This document shows, one piece after another, positions 24,741 to 33,924 of a stretch of 38,678 nt of DNA; the first letter of the stretch is position 1; every line of letters starts with the position of its first letter. Both the position numbers and the translations under genes were made by a program. A model generated the notes under the pieces. That model saw nothing but the letters and a program-made list of their open reading frames with translations. It did no database searches and had not been told where the DNA came from. Source of the stretch: Clostridia bacterium. GTDB taxonomy: Bacteria; Bacillota; Peptococcia; DRI-13; DTU073. Location of the stretch: contig JAQUGH010000006.1 of the NCBI GenBank assembly GCA_028684195.1, positions 1 through 38,678 on the forward strand, in the 5' to 3' direction.

Positions 24741-25559
24741 TTATATGTTATGTGGATACAGTATAACCTCTTTTTTTTGCTCATCAACTTTACTAAGCTT
24801 TAATAATGAATAATAATTTGAAACTAATTTTTGTTCAGGAAATTCTGTATCAATTAAAACTCCAATTCCTAACACATCAGCTTCAAACTCTCCTAAAAGA
24901 TCTATCATTCCCTTAGCTGTCCCTCCTGCTTTCATAAAATCATCTATTATTATCACTTTACTACCTTGTGGAAGACTTCTTCGTGCGAGGGACATGGTAC
25001 GTATATTTCTCGACGAACCTGTCACATAATTAAAATTCACAGAGTACCCTTCTGTCACCCGTCCACCGTCTCGGACAATAACAAGGGGAATATTTAAAAA
25101 TTTTGCGGTCATAAAAGCAAGTGGAATCCCCTTTGTTTCAATAGTAACTATATACTGCGGTGCTAATCTGACAAAATGTTCAGCAAATATCTCCCCCACC
25201 TTTTGTGCTGTACAAGTGTCAAATATTACATCTGTCATATATAAAAAACCCCCAGGTAAAATTCTTGATGGATCACTAAGTTTTTCCTCAATCTCTTTCA
25301 GAAAATTTGCTTTTTCACTTGCCCCAACTCGTGGTAAAAAAATGACCCCTCCACCAGCTCCAGCTAATGTTTCGATTCTTCCAAACCCGAATTCTTGAAA
25401 AGCATGCTTTATTATACTTACATCTTCACTTATGCTTGATTTTGCTGCTCGAAAAAACTCTGCAAAAAAACTCATTGTAAATAACGTGTTCGGTTTTTCT
25501 AACAGATATTTTGTTATTATAGGAATCCGTTCACTCCTTCGCCATTTTTCCACAACCAC
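24741..25559 (-). CDS. purR: PurR, pur operon repressor
   Basis: A 272-residue repressor. An N-terminal winged helix (RRSERIPIITKYLLEKPNTL, then SSISEDVSIIKHAF) is followed by a phosphoribosyltransferase-like domain. The PRPP-binding loop VIIIDDFMKAGGTAKGM is near residues 200-216. In B. subtilis PurR represses purine genes, and PRPP, the product of the nearby prs gene, relieves it. The frame opens with GTG at 25559, but the GGGGGG ribosome binding site touches that codon. A second GTG two codons on (25553) is seven bases away and more likely to be used. Downstream is spoVG, upstream a nucleotidyltransferase. Confidence 0.95.
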   Translation of the reverse strand: MVVEKWRRSERIPIITKYLLEKPNTLFTMSFFAEFFRAAKSSISEDVSIIKHAFQEFGFGRIETLAGAGGGVIFLPRVGASEKANFLKEIEEKLSDPSRILPGGFLYMTDVIFDTCTAQKVGEIFAEHFVRLAPQYIVTIETKGIPLAFMTAKFLNIPLVIVRDGGRVTEGYSVNFNYVTGSSRNIRTMSLARRSLPQGSKVIIIDDFMKAGGTAKGMIDLLGEFEADVLGIGVLIDTEFPEQKLVSNYYSLLKLSKVDEQKKEVILYPHNI

Positions 25560-25638
25560 GCCCCCCTTGTTTTCCCCTCGTCAAGACACATTACAAGTAA
25601 TCAACTACTATTCTACGCCATACGTTCGCATTTTTTTA

Positions 25639-26397
25639 CTACCCACATAACTTTTTCTTTACTAAAATAATATCACTTTCCTTATCAACATCAATACCAA
25701 TTTCTGCATAGGGTGATATCACCCCCACTCCCTTTATTCCCCCTAGAAGTCTCGAAACCCCTCTTTCCGCATCATCAAGTGATAATCTTCTAAATATGTA
25801 CGCCAAAAGTAACCTCCATCCCAAGCAAGAAGCTAAAGACAACGGTTTCTTTCGCAAACGAACAAGTTCCTCCACTTCTCCGATACATTTTGATACTATT
25901 TCTGTATTTATCAAAAAAATATTTCCCCCGGTAAAAACGCCTTCTTTTAAGTGTACATAAGTACGTTGCACCCCAGGATAACTTTTCTCATTTACCTCAC
26001 GACTGATGATCGGATAATACAAATCTCCTTTTATTCCTTGACAAGTATTAATAAAATGTTCTACAGCTTCAGGTATAAGCAAGGGGATATCCGCTGTTAC
26101 TACTAATATTTGTTTAGTTTCAGGAGGTAATACATGAATAGCATTTAAAAAGCTATCTACGCTCGTAAAACCACTCTCTGAAAACTTAACACAAGATGAA
26201 TCCTTATACAAATCTTTTAATTCCTGTGTAGAATCAGAAATAACAATTGTTTCAATACATGTTGAATTTTGAAGTGCCTCCACTACATATTCCACCATAT
26301 AACGATCACCAATAGGTACTAACGATTCCTTAACCATAAGCCGTCCTTCATTAAGGCAAGGCTTTGAGCCACCCGCCAAAACAATAGCTGTAACCAT
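25639..26397 (-). CDS. MobA/GlmU-like nucleotidyltransferase family protein
   Basis: A 252-residue protein of the GT-A nucleotidyltransferase fold. The N-terminal VTAIVLAGGSKP is the NTP-binding loop, although the usual downstream lysine and arginine pattern is loosened to EGRLMVKESLVP. VVTADIPLL near residue 97-105 supplies the metal-binding Asp, and a GGNIFLIN segment follows. The protein lacks the left-handed helix of GlmU. Similar stand-alone proteins occur near purR in Clostridia and have no established substrate. The ATG has GGAG eight bases upstream. It lies between the GntR regulator and purR with short spacers, so it probably belongs to the ispE-purR unit. Confidence 0.75.
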   Translation of the reverse strand: MVTAIVLAGGSKPCLNEGRLMVKESLVPIGDRYMVEYVVEALQNSTCIETIVISDSTQELKDLYKDSSCVKFSESGFTSVDSFLNAIHVLPPETKQILVVTADIPLLIPEAVEHFINTCQGIKGDLYYPIISREVNEKSYPGVQRTYVHLKEGVFTGGNIFLINTEIVSKCIGEVEELVRLRKKPLSLASCLGWRLLLAYIFRRLSLDDAERGVSRLLGGIKGVGVISPYAEIGIDVDKESDIILVKKKLCG

Positions 26398-26437
26398 TTT
26401 ACACTCCTAAACTTTTGTTTTAAATTATTTTCCCCTT

Positions 26438-27139
26438 TTATTTATTACAATATTCACCGCTACCATTTGCGTTAAATAATTCCACCATAGCCTGCTCTGC
26501 AAATTCTATATGTTCTTGACCCAATTTTTGAGCTAATTCAACATCATGTTGTACAATTGCTTCTACAATTCCTTTGTGCTCTTCTAAACTTTTTTTCTTT
26601 CTGCCAGGCAAAGTCATAGATGTCGAACGAAGTCGAAATAATTGTTCCTTGAGATTACCAGTTAATGTTATCAGTCGTTTATTACGAGTAGCTTTATAGA
26701 TAAGCTCATGTAACCCCACATCAGTCCTAACTGTAAAAATAATATCATCATTCTCTAAACACTCATTTTCCTCCAATAAATATTTCCCCATTTCCTCTAT
26801 CTCCTTGGGATTAGCTCGCTCCGCAGCTAATCCACAAGCTAAAGACTCCAATGTTGCACGTATTTCAAAAACCTCATGGACATCCCTATACGAAACCTCT
26901 GTTACATATGCCCCTTTTCTAGGAATTATGGTGGCAAATCCTTCTAATTCTAATTTCCGTATAGCCTCTCTAATCGGAGTTCTGCTTACACCCAATTCCT
27001 CAGCTAATTGCACCTCCATAAGTCGTTCACCCGGTTTTAAAACATTATCTAGCGTAGCCTCCCTAAGTACTTCAAAAACTATATCCCGCAATGGTCTATC
27101 TCCCTCAATCTCCAAAGGATCGAAACGCCTCTCACTCAT
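26438..27139 (-). CDS. GntR-family (FadR subfamily, FCD domain) regulator
   Basis: A 233-residue transcription factor. The winged-helix domain covers about residues 14-80 (DIVFEVLREATLDNVLKPGERL, with EELGVSRTPIREAIRKLELEG as the recognition region). The helical FCD ligand-binding domain follows (VHEVFEIRATLESLACGLAA, then LHELIYKATRN, and EHKGIVEAI with a His that could bind metal). The ligand is unknown. The start overlaps the ispE stop by eight bases, so the two are translationally coupled. The same neighbour of ispE appears in many Clostridia. Confidence 0.93.
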   Translation of the reverse strand: MSERRFDPLEIEGDRPLRDIVFEVLREATLDNVLKPGERLMEVQLAEELGVSRTPIREAIRKLELEGFATIIPRKGAYVTEVSYRDVHEVFEIRATLESLACGLAAERANPKEIEEMGKYLLEENECLENDDIIFTVRTDVGLHELIYKATRNKRLITLTGNLKEQLFRLRSTSMTLPGRKKKSLEEHKGIVEAIVQHDVELAQKLGQEHIEFAEQAMVELFNANGSGEYCNK

Positions 27140-28034
27140 AAAATCGCATTCTCCCTTCTATATCCTCTTTATTAGTTGTGCGTACAACTGCTATCTCCCA
27201 ACCTTGCAATTTTACAAAGGATTTTAATTTATCGGCACTATTTTTATCATCCACAAAAGCAAGAAGTGTAGGTCCACTGCCCGACATCATCACCCTCTCC
27301 ACATCTAAACCTTGTAGTTTAGATGCCCATTCTTTCAACTGCGGATATAAGTCGAACGTCGAATATTCCAAAACATTATTCATATGTTTAAATATTGCTT
27401 TCTTGTTTTTTTCTTCTAACGCTTTTAATACCATTGATATATCAGGTTTTTGTAAAATGGTTATCTGTGCTAAATTCTGATACGCCTCTCTTGCAGAAAC
27501 ACTAAAAGGAGGTTTCATTATAACCAACCATATTTCTGGACAACTAACACATTCTGTAACCATCTCTCCCCTCTCTTCTCCAATAGCTGTAAGAGGATAA
27601 AGACAAAACGGCACATCAGAACCCAACAATCCACCATACTCCCTTAATTGTTTCAAAGAAAGATTCAACCCATACAGGAGATTCATTCCGATCAAAGTTG
27701 CTGCGGCATCCGAGCTTCCTCCCGCTAAACCCGCTGCGACAGGAATTCTCTTTTCTAATTTCAATTTAATCCCCTGAATTTGAGAAAAATCCTTCATCAA
27801 TAAAGAAGCCGCCTTATAAACTAAATTATCTGCTCCTGTACTCAATTGCGGTAAATCACAGGTTAAATTAATACCTTCCGCACATTTCTCTATATAAACA
27901 TTGTCATGGAGAGTAATCCCCTGTAATAAAGTCTTAATCTCGTGATAACCATCGTCCCTCTCACCAAGAACATCTAAAACTAAATTTATTTTCCCAAAAG
28001 CCTTTATTTTAATTTTTCGCATAATAACATCCAT
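27132..28034 (-). CDS. ispE: 4-diphosphocytidyl-2-C-methyl-D-erythritol kinase
   Basis: A 300-residue GHMP kinase of the non-mevalonate isoprenoid pathway; it phosphorylates CDP-methylerythritol. Residues 11-22 read AFGKINLVLDVL. The ATP-binding glycine-rich loop PVAAGLAGGSSDAAATL lies at about 98-114. The C-terminal GHMP motif VERVMMSGSGPTLLAFV is near 250. The ATG at 28034 has AAGG only two bases away, and the ATG four codons on has it 14 bases away, so the exact start is uncertain; MRKIKIKAFGKIN from the second fits the family well. It leads the ispE-GntR-nucleotidyltransferase-purR group. Confidence 0.95.
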   Translation of the reverse strand: MDVIMRKIKIKAFGKINLVLDVLGERDDGYHEIKTLLQGITLHDNVYIEKCAEGINLTCDLPQLSTGADNLVYKAASLLMKDFSQIQGIKLKLEKRIPVAAGLAGGSSDAAATLIGMNLLYGLNLSLKQLREYGGLLGSDVPFCLYPLTAIGEERGEMVTECVSCPEIWLVIMKPPFSVSAREAYQNLAQITILQKPDISMVLKALEEKNKKAIFKHMNNVLEYSTFDLYPQLKEWASKLQGLDVERVMMSGSGPTLLAFVDDKNSADKLKSFVKLQGWEIAVVRTTNKEDIEGRMRFYE

Positions 28035-28121
28035 ATCCTTTTATTTATTTATTTATTTTCAAATTCGATTATATCATTTTTTTTTTATAATTGCCATGCT
28101 GCTTACAAATTTTGTATCCGT

Positions 28122-28134
28122 CTGAATAGCTACC
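28122..28134. repeat. Variant copy of a dispersed TCCGAATAGCTAACC-type motif
   Basis: TGAATAGCTACCC, preceded by TATCCGTC, resembles the exact 15-mer TCCGAATAGCTAACC at 24574-24588 (minus) and 33203-33217 (plus). All three are intergenic. The rest of 28035-28231 holds no visible gene. Confidence 0.35.
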
Positions 28135-28231
28135 CATTGTTAAGACTTGCAATCCTTTATCAGTTTATAAGCGAACTCGTTCAGCTAAAGCCGCACATCG
28201 ACGCTTTGGCGAAGGTAAATTCCCCTACTAA

Positions 28232-28269
28232 AAGAGAAAAATAGAACTCCCACTTATAAAAGTGGGAGT
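28232..28269 (-). terminator. Terminator of typA
   Basis: ACTCCCACTT pairs with AAGTGGGAGT around a four-base loop, followed on the minus strand by TCTATTTTTCTCTTTT. It lies 16 bases beyond the typA stop. Confidence 0.85.
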
Positions 28270-28285
28270 CTTAGAATTGGATCAA

Positions 28286-30103
28286 TTAAAGGCGTCTGCT
28301 TTTTTCATACCTAGCTCTATCTGATTTATTTAACACTTTTTTTCGCATTCTCAACGATTTAGGGGTAATCTCAAGATACTCATCGTCCTCTAAGTATTCC
28401 AAAGATTGCTCTAACGAAAGAATACGAGGAGTTTTTAACTTCACTGTTTCATCTTTTGTGGAAGATCTCATATTACTAAGAGCTTTTTCCTTACATACAT
28501 TAACTACAATATCCTGTTCTCTACTATTCTCTCCCACTATCATTCCTTCATAAACTTCTGTACCAGGTACAATAAAGAGGATTCCTCTATCCTCTGCAGC
28601 TGACATTCCATATGCTGTAGAAGACCCCGTTTCCCAAGCAATAAGGGCACCATTTTTCCTCCTTATGATTTCACCACGGTAAGGCTTATACGAATCAAAG
28701 TTATGATTTATTACACCATAGCCACGAGTATCTGTCAGAAATTCTGTTCTGAATCCCACCAATCCCCGTGCTGGTATGGAATACTCAAGTCGCACATTCC
28801 CACTATTGTTAACCATATTCAAGAGTTCTCCTTTTCGAACTCCTAGTTTTTCCATCACTGCTCCAACCCAATCCTCAGGAGTATCTATTAACAAATTTTC
28901 AAAAGGCTCACAAACTGTATCTCCCTCATTTTTAAAGATAACTTGTGGCTTTGAAACTTGAAATTCTAAACCTTCCCGACGCATAGTTTCTATTAAGATC
29001 CCTAAATGCAATTCTCCACGTCCCGCTACCAAAAAAACTTCCGGGCTCTCAGTATCTTCAACTCGTAATGATACATCCGTTTCCATTTCTCGTTTTAACC
29101 TAGCTCCCAATTTTCTTGAAGCTATAGGTTCTCCTTCTCGTCCAGTAAAAGGTGAATCATTCACCATAAATCCCATTTGCAGTGTGGGTTCGTCTATTTT
29201 TAAAAAAGGTAGTGCTTCCGGGTAACCTACATCGCAAATAGTCTCGCCCACATAAATTTCTCCCAGACCACCTAAAGCCACAATTTCTCCCGCCATTGCT
29301 TCTTCTATTTCTATCCGTTTTAAACCTTGAAAACCAAACAACTTACCTATCCGAAGATTTTCTTCAGTACCATCCCGCTTTATAACCGTTACCTGCATAC
29401 CATTTTTAACAATTCCTCTGTTGATTCTGCCAATAGCAATACGCCCAATATAATCATTATAATCTAATAAAGTAACCTGCATTTGGAACTGTCCCGAAAC
29501 ATCACACTGAGGAGCTGGACTCCTTTTAATAATTGTCTCAAAAAGAGGAGCCAAGTTTTCCCCATGAACATGAGGATCTAATGAAGCCCATGACTCAAGT
29601 GCTGAAACGTACACTATAGGGAAATCCAGTTGTTCTTCACTCACTCCTAAATCAATAAATAAATCTAAAACTTCATCAACAACTTCCTCCGGTCTTGCAT
29701 GCTCCCTATCCATTTTGTTGACAACTACAACTGGCATCAAGTTCTGTTCCAAGGCCTTTTTCAAAACAAACCTAGTTTGTGGCATACAACCCTCGAATGC
29801 ATCTACAACTAATAGAACTCCGTTCACCATTTTCATTATACGTTCAACTTCTCCACCAAAATCAGCATGACCTGGCGTATCTACTATGTTCAATGTATAA
29901 CCAGAATACTGTATAGAAGTGTTTTTAGCCAAAATCGTTATTCCCTTTTCTCGTTCTAAATCATTAGAATCAAGGATCCTATCTACTACCTGTTCATTGC
30001 TCCTAAACACCCCTGCTTGTTCTAACATTTTATCTACAAGAGTTGTTTTTCCATGATCAACATGGGCAATAATTGCTATATTTCGAATGTCTTCCGGTTT
30101 CAC
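28286..30103 (-). CDS. typA: TypA/BipA ribosome-associated GTPase
   Basis: A 605-residue translational GTPase, started at GTG 30103 because GGAGG lies eight bases upstream and VKPEDIRNIAIIAHVDHGKT is the family N-terminus. The frame is open for 21 more codons upstream without support. G motifs are AHVDHGKTTL, the switch region EREKGITI, DTPGHADF and NKMD. The BipA C-terminal domain follows with GLVGFRTEFLTDTRGYGV. It acts in 50S assembly and stress adaptation. Its upstream region holds a promoter at 30191-30219 and a hairpin in between. Confidence 0.96.
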   Translation of the reverse strand: MKPEDIRNIAIIAHVDHGKTTLVDKMLEQAGVFRSNEQVVDRILDSNDLEREKGITILAKNTSIQYSGYTLNIVDTPGHADFGGEVERIMKMVNGVLLVVDAFEGCMPQTRFVLKKALEQNLMPVVVVNKMDREHARPEEVVDEVLDLFIDLGVSEEQLDFPIVYVSALESWASLDPHVHGENLAPLFETIIKRSPAPQCDVSGQFQMQVTLLDYNDYIGRIAIGRINRGIVKNGMQVTVIKRDGTEENLRIGKLFGFQGLKRIEIEEAMAGEIVALGGLGEIYVGETICDVGYPEALPFLKIDEPTLQMGFMVNDSPFTGREGEPIASRKLGARLKREMETDVSLRVEDTESPEVFLVAGRGELHLGILIETMRREGLEFQVSKPQVIFKNEGDTVCEPFENLLIDTPEDWVGAVMEKLGVRKGELLNMVNNSGNVRLEYSIPARGLVGFRTEFLTDTRGYGVINHNFDSYKPYRGEIIRRKNGALIAWETGSSTAYGMSAAEDRGILFIVPGTEVYEGMIVGENSREQDIVVNVCKEKALSNMRSSTKDETVKLKTPRILSLEQSLEYLEDDEYLEITPKSLRMRKKVLNKSDRARYEKSRRL

Positions 30104-30143
30104 TATAATTTCCTCCCCAAAAATATAAATTATGTCTTGGTCA

Positions 30144-30169
30144 CAAAAATACTTGGCTAATACCAAGCA
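30144..30169 (-). terminator. Hairpin with T run in the trkH-typA gap
   Basis: CTTGG and CCAAG (extended by T-A and G-T pairs) flank TATTAG and are followed by ATTTTTG on the minus strand. It may be the trkH terminator. It lies downstream of the probable typA promoter, so it could also work as a leader attenuator. Confidence 0.45.
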
Positions 30170-30190
30170 CTTTTATCTACACAACCATTT

Positions 30191-30219
30191 ATTTTACAGT
30201 GTTATCTAAACAAAAGCAA
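30191..30219 (-). promoter_or_regulatory. Candidate typA promoter
   Basis: The minus strand reads TTGCTT, a 17-base spacer and TAAAAT, ten bases after the trkH stop and about 90 bases before the typA start. Confidence 0.45.
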
Positions 30220-30228
30220 GTACAATTC

Positions 30229-31674
30229 TTATTTTCGCCAAAAAGAAGGCAAAAAAAGGACAAGTACTGTATATAATTCCAACCTTCCCAAAAGCATAAA
30301 AAAGGATAAAACGTATTTCCCTACATCGGGAATAAAGGCATAATTCTGAGTAGGTCCTACCAAACCCATCCCCGGTCCAACATTCCCTAAAGTTGCCGCC
30401 ACAGAAGTAAAAGCTGTCACCAAATCAAGACCTAATGAAGCCATAAAAATAGTACCTGCCAACCCTATAGCAATATATATAAAGAAAAATTGAAGAATAT
30501 TTACAACAACCCCATCATTAATATTTTTTCTATCAATTTTCATATTCAAAATCGCCCTTGGATGCAAACTACGCTGTAACTCCAGTTTTGTTTGCTTTAA
30601 CAAAACAAGTATTCTTCCAACTTTTATTGAGCCTCCTGTAGAACCTGCACAACCTCCAATGAACATAAGAGTTATTAAAATGGCTTTAGACAAAGAAGAC
30701 CACCTATCAAAATCAACCGTGGCATATCCCGTTGTCGTAATAATAGAAACCACCTGAAAAGCCGCTCCCCGGATAGATTCACCCAAAGATTTATACCCAT
30801 CTGTATTGATATTAAACGTTATCAGTACTATCACAATCAAAATAATACATGAATATACTTTAAACTCACTATTTCTCCAATAGCCTTTCAAACTTTTAGC
30901 CCGAAAGGCATGATAATGTAAAGCAAAGTTAGCCCCTGAAAGAAACATAAAGATAATAATTACCCATTCAATACCAGGACTTGAATAATATCCAACACTA
31001 GCATTCTTAGTAGAAAATCCCCCTGTCGCCAATGTGCCAAATGTATGACAAAGCGCATCAAAAAGAGGCATTCCAAATAAACATAAGAGAATTGTTTCTA
31101 AAATGGTTAACATTAAATACGTATACCACAAAATTTTAGCAGTTTCACTTATTCTTGGCTTTATTTTTTCTGACACAGGTCCCGGTGATTCCGCTCGAAA
31201 CATCTGTGCCCCTCCAGTTCCAAGCGATGAAAGCAATGCAACAAATAAAACAATTATACCCATTCCACCTAGCCAATGAGTAAAACTACGCCAAAATAAT
31301 ACACCGTGAGGAAGTCCTTCTATGTTACTTAAAACACTCGCTCCTGTAGTTGTAAATCCCGACATCGTCTCGAAAAAAGCATCTGCAAAGGACGAGAAGG
31401 TTCCTGATAACAAATATGGTAAAGTACCAAAACAAGAAGCTAACAACCAACCCATGACAACAATACAAAAGGCTTCCTTATTTTGAATATTTCCTTCCGC
31501 TTCAGTATCTTTATATGAAACAAAACCAACAAACAAGGTAATACAACTAGACAAGAAAAAGGCTCTACAGTCTGAATCACCATAATATAACGACCACAAT
31601 AAAGGGAAAACCATAGATATACCTATTATCATCAAGATAATCCCTAAGGAATTAATGATTTTTTGATAATTCAT
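30229..31674 (-). CDS. trkH: TrkH-family potassium transporter membrane subunit
   Basis: A 481-residue polytopic membrane protein with the four pseudo-repeats of the K+ channel-like pore. The selectivity-filter segments are SGFTTTGAS (near 105-113), TLATGGFST (about 215), ITTTGYAT (about 312) and TLGNVGPG (about 430). It takes up potassium, gated by the cytoplasmic TrkA subunit encoded immediately upstream, 18 bases away. The ATG has GAGGGGG at a seven-base spacing. Confidence 0.95.
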   Translation of the reverse strand: MNYQKIINSLGIILMIIGISMVFPLLWSLYYGDSDCRAFFLSSCITLFVGFVSYKDTEAEGNIQNKEAFCIVVMGWLLASCFGTLPYLLSGTFSSFADAFFETMSGFTTTGASVLSNIEGLPHGVLFWRSFTHWLGGMGIIVLFVALLSSLGTGGAQMFRAESPGPVSEKIKPRISETAKILWYTYLMLTILETILLCLFGMPLFDALCHTFGTLATGGFSTKNASVGYYSSPGIEWVIIIFMFLSGANFALHYHAFRAKSLKGYWRNSEFKVYSCIILIVIVLITFNINTDGYKSLGESIRGAAFQVVSIITTTGYATVDFDRWSSLSKAILITLMFIGGCAGSTGGSIKVGRILVLLKQTKLELQRSLHPRAILNMKIDRKNINDGVVVNILQFFFIYIAIGLAGTIFMASLGLDLVTAFTSVAATLGNVGPGMGLVGPTQNYAFIPDVGKYVLSFFMLLGRLELYTVLVLFLPSFWRK

Positions 31675-31692
31675 AGCAGCCCCCTCAATTTG

Positions 31693-33030
31693 TTAAGCAA
31701 AGTAATCCAACACTTGATTTAAGGACTGAGGCAAAACAAAAACCGTTATAACATCACCCGGTTCCAATGCATCCTCGCCCTTGGGTATGATTACCTGATT
31801 TTTTCTGTATATGGAACCTACAAGAGATCCTACGGGTACATTTAAATCCGCAAGCTTTTTATTGGCAACCTTGGATTTTTCTGTTATTACAAGTTCTAAC
31901 ATTTCCGCACTTTCATTACTTACTAACGTGGCAGAAATAATATTGTTCCCCTTGTGAATAAATTTCAATATAGCATTTGCTGTAAGAATTCTTGGACTTA
32001 TTCCTACATCTACTCCTACATTCTCCATCATCGTTATATAATCCGAACGGCGTACCTGAGCGACAGTACGGTTGGCACCTAAATTTTTGACAATCAAGCT
32101 TACCAAAAGATTAAGTTTATCGTCATTAGTTAAACATACAAAAACATCAGCCTCGGCAACTCCTTCTGTCGTTAAAAAATCAATGTCTGTCGCATCACCA
32201 TAAAGCACCATTGCATTGTTCAAGCTTTTCGCTATATCAACACATTTGTTATATTCCTTCTCAATGATTTTAACCGAATATTTCCTGCTTTCCAACATTT
32301 TTGCCAAATGATATCCCGTATATCCTCCACCGAAAACCATAACACTCTCGGCTTTTTTTCTTTTTTTCCCTAAAAATTTTTCTATAAGAATCATTTCTTT
32401 TGTTTTTGCAAGTATAAATATTATGTCATTCGGCTGTAACATATCACTGCCCCGCGGTATAATCATCACATTATTCCTAGCAATAGCTACGATTAAAAAA
32501 GGGTACACATAGCTTAAATCTTTTATACTCTTATGTGCAACAGGCGCATCTTCTGTTAGCTTTAATTCTAAAAGTTGAATCTTCCCTTCTGCATAATAGA
32601 TAACATCCAATGCTTCCGGAATATCAATTAACTTCGCAATCTCTTTGGCTGTTACAAGCTCAGGATTAATAACTAAATCTATCTGCGAGAAAAGTCCTTT
32701 TTTAACTCTTCCTTCTTCCGCATATTCTAATTTCCTAACTCTTGCTACCGTTTTTTCTACGCCATGATTCTTCGCCAACACGCAAGCTATCATATTTATT
32801 TCATCAACTTCCGTCACTGCAATAAGCAAATCAGCGTCCTTAACACCAGCCTCTTCCAAAATTGACTCACTGGCACCATTCCCGACAACTACCTGAATAT
32901 CTAAATTCTCCTGAGTAACTTTAGCACGCTCTTCAATTTTTTCAATCAAAATCACATCATATTTTTCTTTTACTAAGATTTTTGCGATATTGAATCCTAT
33001 CTTTCCAGCTCCAATAATTATAGCCCGCAT
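31693..33030 (-). CDS. trkA: TrkA potassium-uptake regulatory subunit
   Basis: A 445-residue cytoplasmic protein with two tandem RCK units. Each has a Rossmann NAD-binding domain: IIIGAGKIGFNIAKIL at the N-terminus and VMVFGGGYTGYHLAKML near residue 230. Each is followed by a TrkA-C domain; the last ends EDALEPGDVITVFV. NAD(H) and ATP binding to these domains gates TrkH. AGGGGGG is placed 12 bases before the ATG. It is the first gene of the trkA-trkH pair. Confidence 0.96.
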   Translation of the reverse strand: MRAIIIGAGKIGFNIAKILVKEKYDVILIEKIEERAKVTQENLDIQVVVGNGASESILEEAGVKDADLLIAVTEVDEINMIACVLAKNHGVEKTVARVRKLEYAEEGRVKKGLFSQIDLVINPELVTAKEIAKLIDIPEALDVIYYAEGKIQLLELKLTEDAPVAHKSIKDLSYVYPFLIVAIARNNVMIIPRGSDMLQPNDIIFILAKTKEMILIEKFLGKKRKKAESVMVFGGGYTGYHLAKMLESRKYSVKIIEKEYNKCVDIAKSLNNAMVLYGDATDIDFLTTEGVAEADVFVCLTNDDKLNLLVSLIVKNLGANRTVAQVRRSDYITMMENVGVDVGISPRILTANAILKFIHKGNNIISATLVSNESAEMLELVITEKSKVANKKLADLNVPVGSLVGSIYRKNQVIIPKGEDALEPGDVITVFVLPQSLNQVLDYFA

Positions 33031-33143
33031 TTTGCTGTATATCCCCCCTAATTGTAACCTATTAAAGATATGCTACCCTCTTAACATCATAATGTCAATA
33101 TATATAATTATATAAATATTACCTTTTGTTAACCATCTCACGA

Positions 33144-33172
33144 TTACATTTAATTTACCCTTTCAATATAAT
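33144..33172 (+). promoter_or_regulatory. Promoter of the ECF S-component gene
   Basis: TTACAT, exactly 17 bases and a perfect TATAAT lie about 90 bases upstream of the start. I looked for a thiamine (TPP) or other vitamin riboswitch in the leader and saw none. The leader carries one copy of TCCGAATAGCTAACC (33203-33217), followed by ATCGCTAATCATTGCTAA. Confidence 0.65.
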
Positions 33173-33264
33173 CAACATTGTAGTAAAGTATAGACATATT
33201 TGTCCGAATAGCTAACCATCGCTAATCATTGCTAAATTCATAATAAGGAAAGAAGGAAATGTTA

Positions 33265-33792
33265 ATGTCAAAATTTAAAACTAAGCAATTAGCAGTTACT
33301 AGTTTAATGACCGCTTTGGTAATTGTAGGAACCATGGTTATTCAAATACCCACCCCCACAAAAGGTTATATCCATATTGGCGATAGCATGGTTTATCTCT
33401 GCGGTTTTCTTCTTGGCCCTCTTGCTGGATTTCTCGCTGCCTCAACCGGTTCGGCAATGGCGGATCTCTTCAGTGGATATGGGTTTTATGCTCCCGCTAC
33501 CTTTTTTATAAAGGGCTTTGAAGCTCTGATGGTTTCCTATTGTTATCGCTTCTTTCAAACAAAAGCAAAATCATCAACTATAACAAAAGTCATCGGCTCT
33601 ATCTTCGGAATTATTATTGGCGGTATAATAATGGTTTTGGGTTACCTTACTTTTGAAACATATTTATATGGTTATCCTACCGCTTTAGTCGGAGTTGCAG
33701 CTAATATCACTCAAGCGGTAGGCGGTGGCATTTTAGCATTTCCCCTAAATCTTGCACTAGAAAAAGCTGATCTGCTCAAAAAAGCTAAGTAG
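33265..33792 (+). CDS. ECF transporter S component (substrate unknown)
   Basis: A 175-residue membrane protein with five or six helices. It carries an N-terminal TKQLAVTSLMTALVIVGTM and the segment IHIGDSMVYLCGFLLGPLAG, typical of the PF07155/COG4720 group of vitamin-binding S components. A GSAMADLFSGYG loop follows. Such proteins capture a vitamin or precursor and dock onto a shared energising module (EcfA, EcfA', EcfT), which is not in this window. Of two in-frame ATG codons I chose the second (33265), since AAGG lies eight bases before it. It has its own promoter and terminator. The substrate cannot be told from sequence. Confidence 0.85.
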   Translation: MSKFKTKQLAVTSLMTALVIVGTMVIQIPTPTKGYIHIGDSMVYLCGFLLGPLAGFLAASTGSAMADLFSGYGFYAPATFFIKGFEALMVSYCYRFFQTKAKSSTITKVIGSIFGIIIGGIIMVLGYLTFETYLYGYPTALVGVAANITQAVGGGILAFPLNLALEKADLLKKAK

Positions 33793-33822
33793 GTGCATCA
33801 AGCTACCTCTGTTATAAGTAAA

Positions 33823-33866
33823 AAAGCAAACCTTGTATTGAAATTTACAAGGTTTTGCTTTGATTT
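33823..33866 (+). terminator. Terminator of the S-component gene
   Basis: AAAGCAAACCTTGTA pairs with TACAAGGTTTTGCTTT (one bulged T) around an eight-base loop, followed by GATTTTGC. Confidence 0.7.
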
Positions 33867-33924
33867 TGCTATTTTTATCCACTGTCACTTTTCTTATTTT
33901 CTTATTTTCTTATCGATTATTATT

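Noticed and set aside
33031-33258. A vitamin riboswitch before the ECF S component
   Set aside because: None of the conserved TPP, FMN, cobalamin or folate motifs could be found. Only a promoter and a short dispersed motif are visible.
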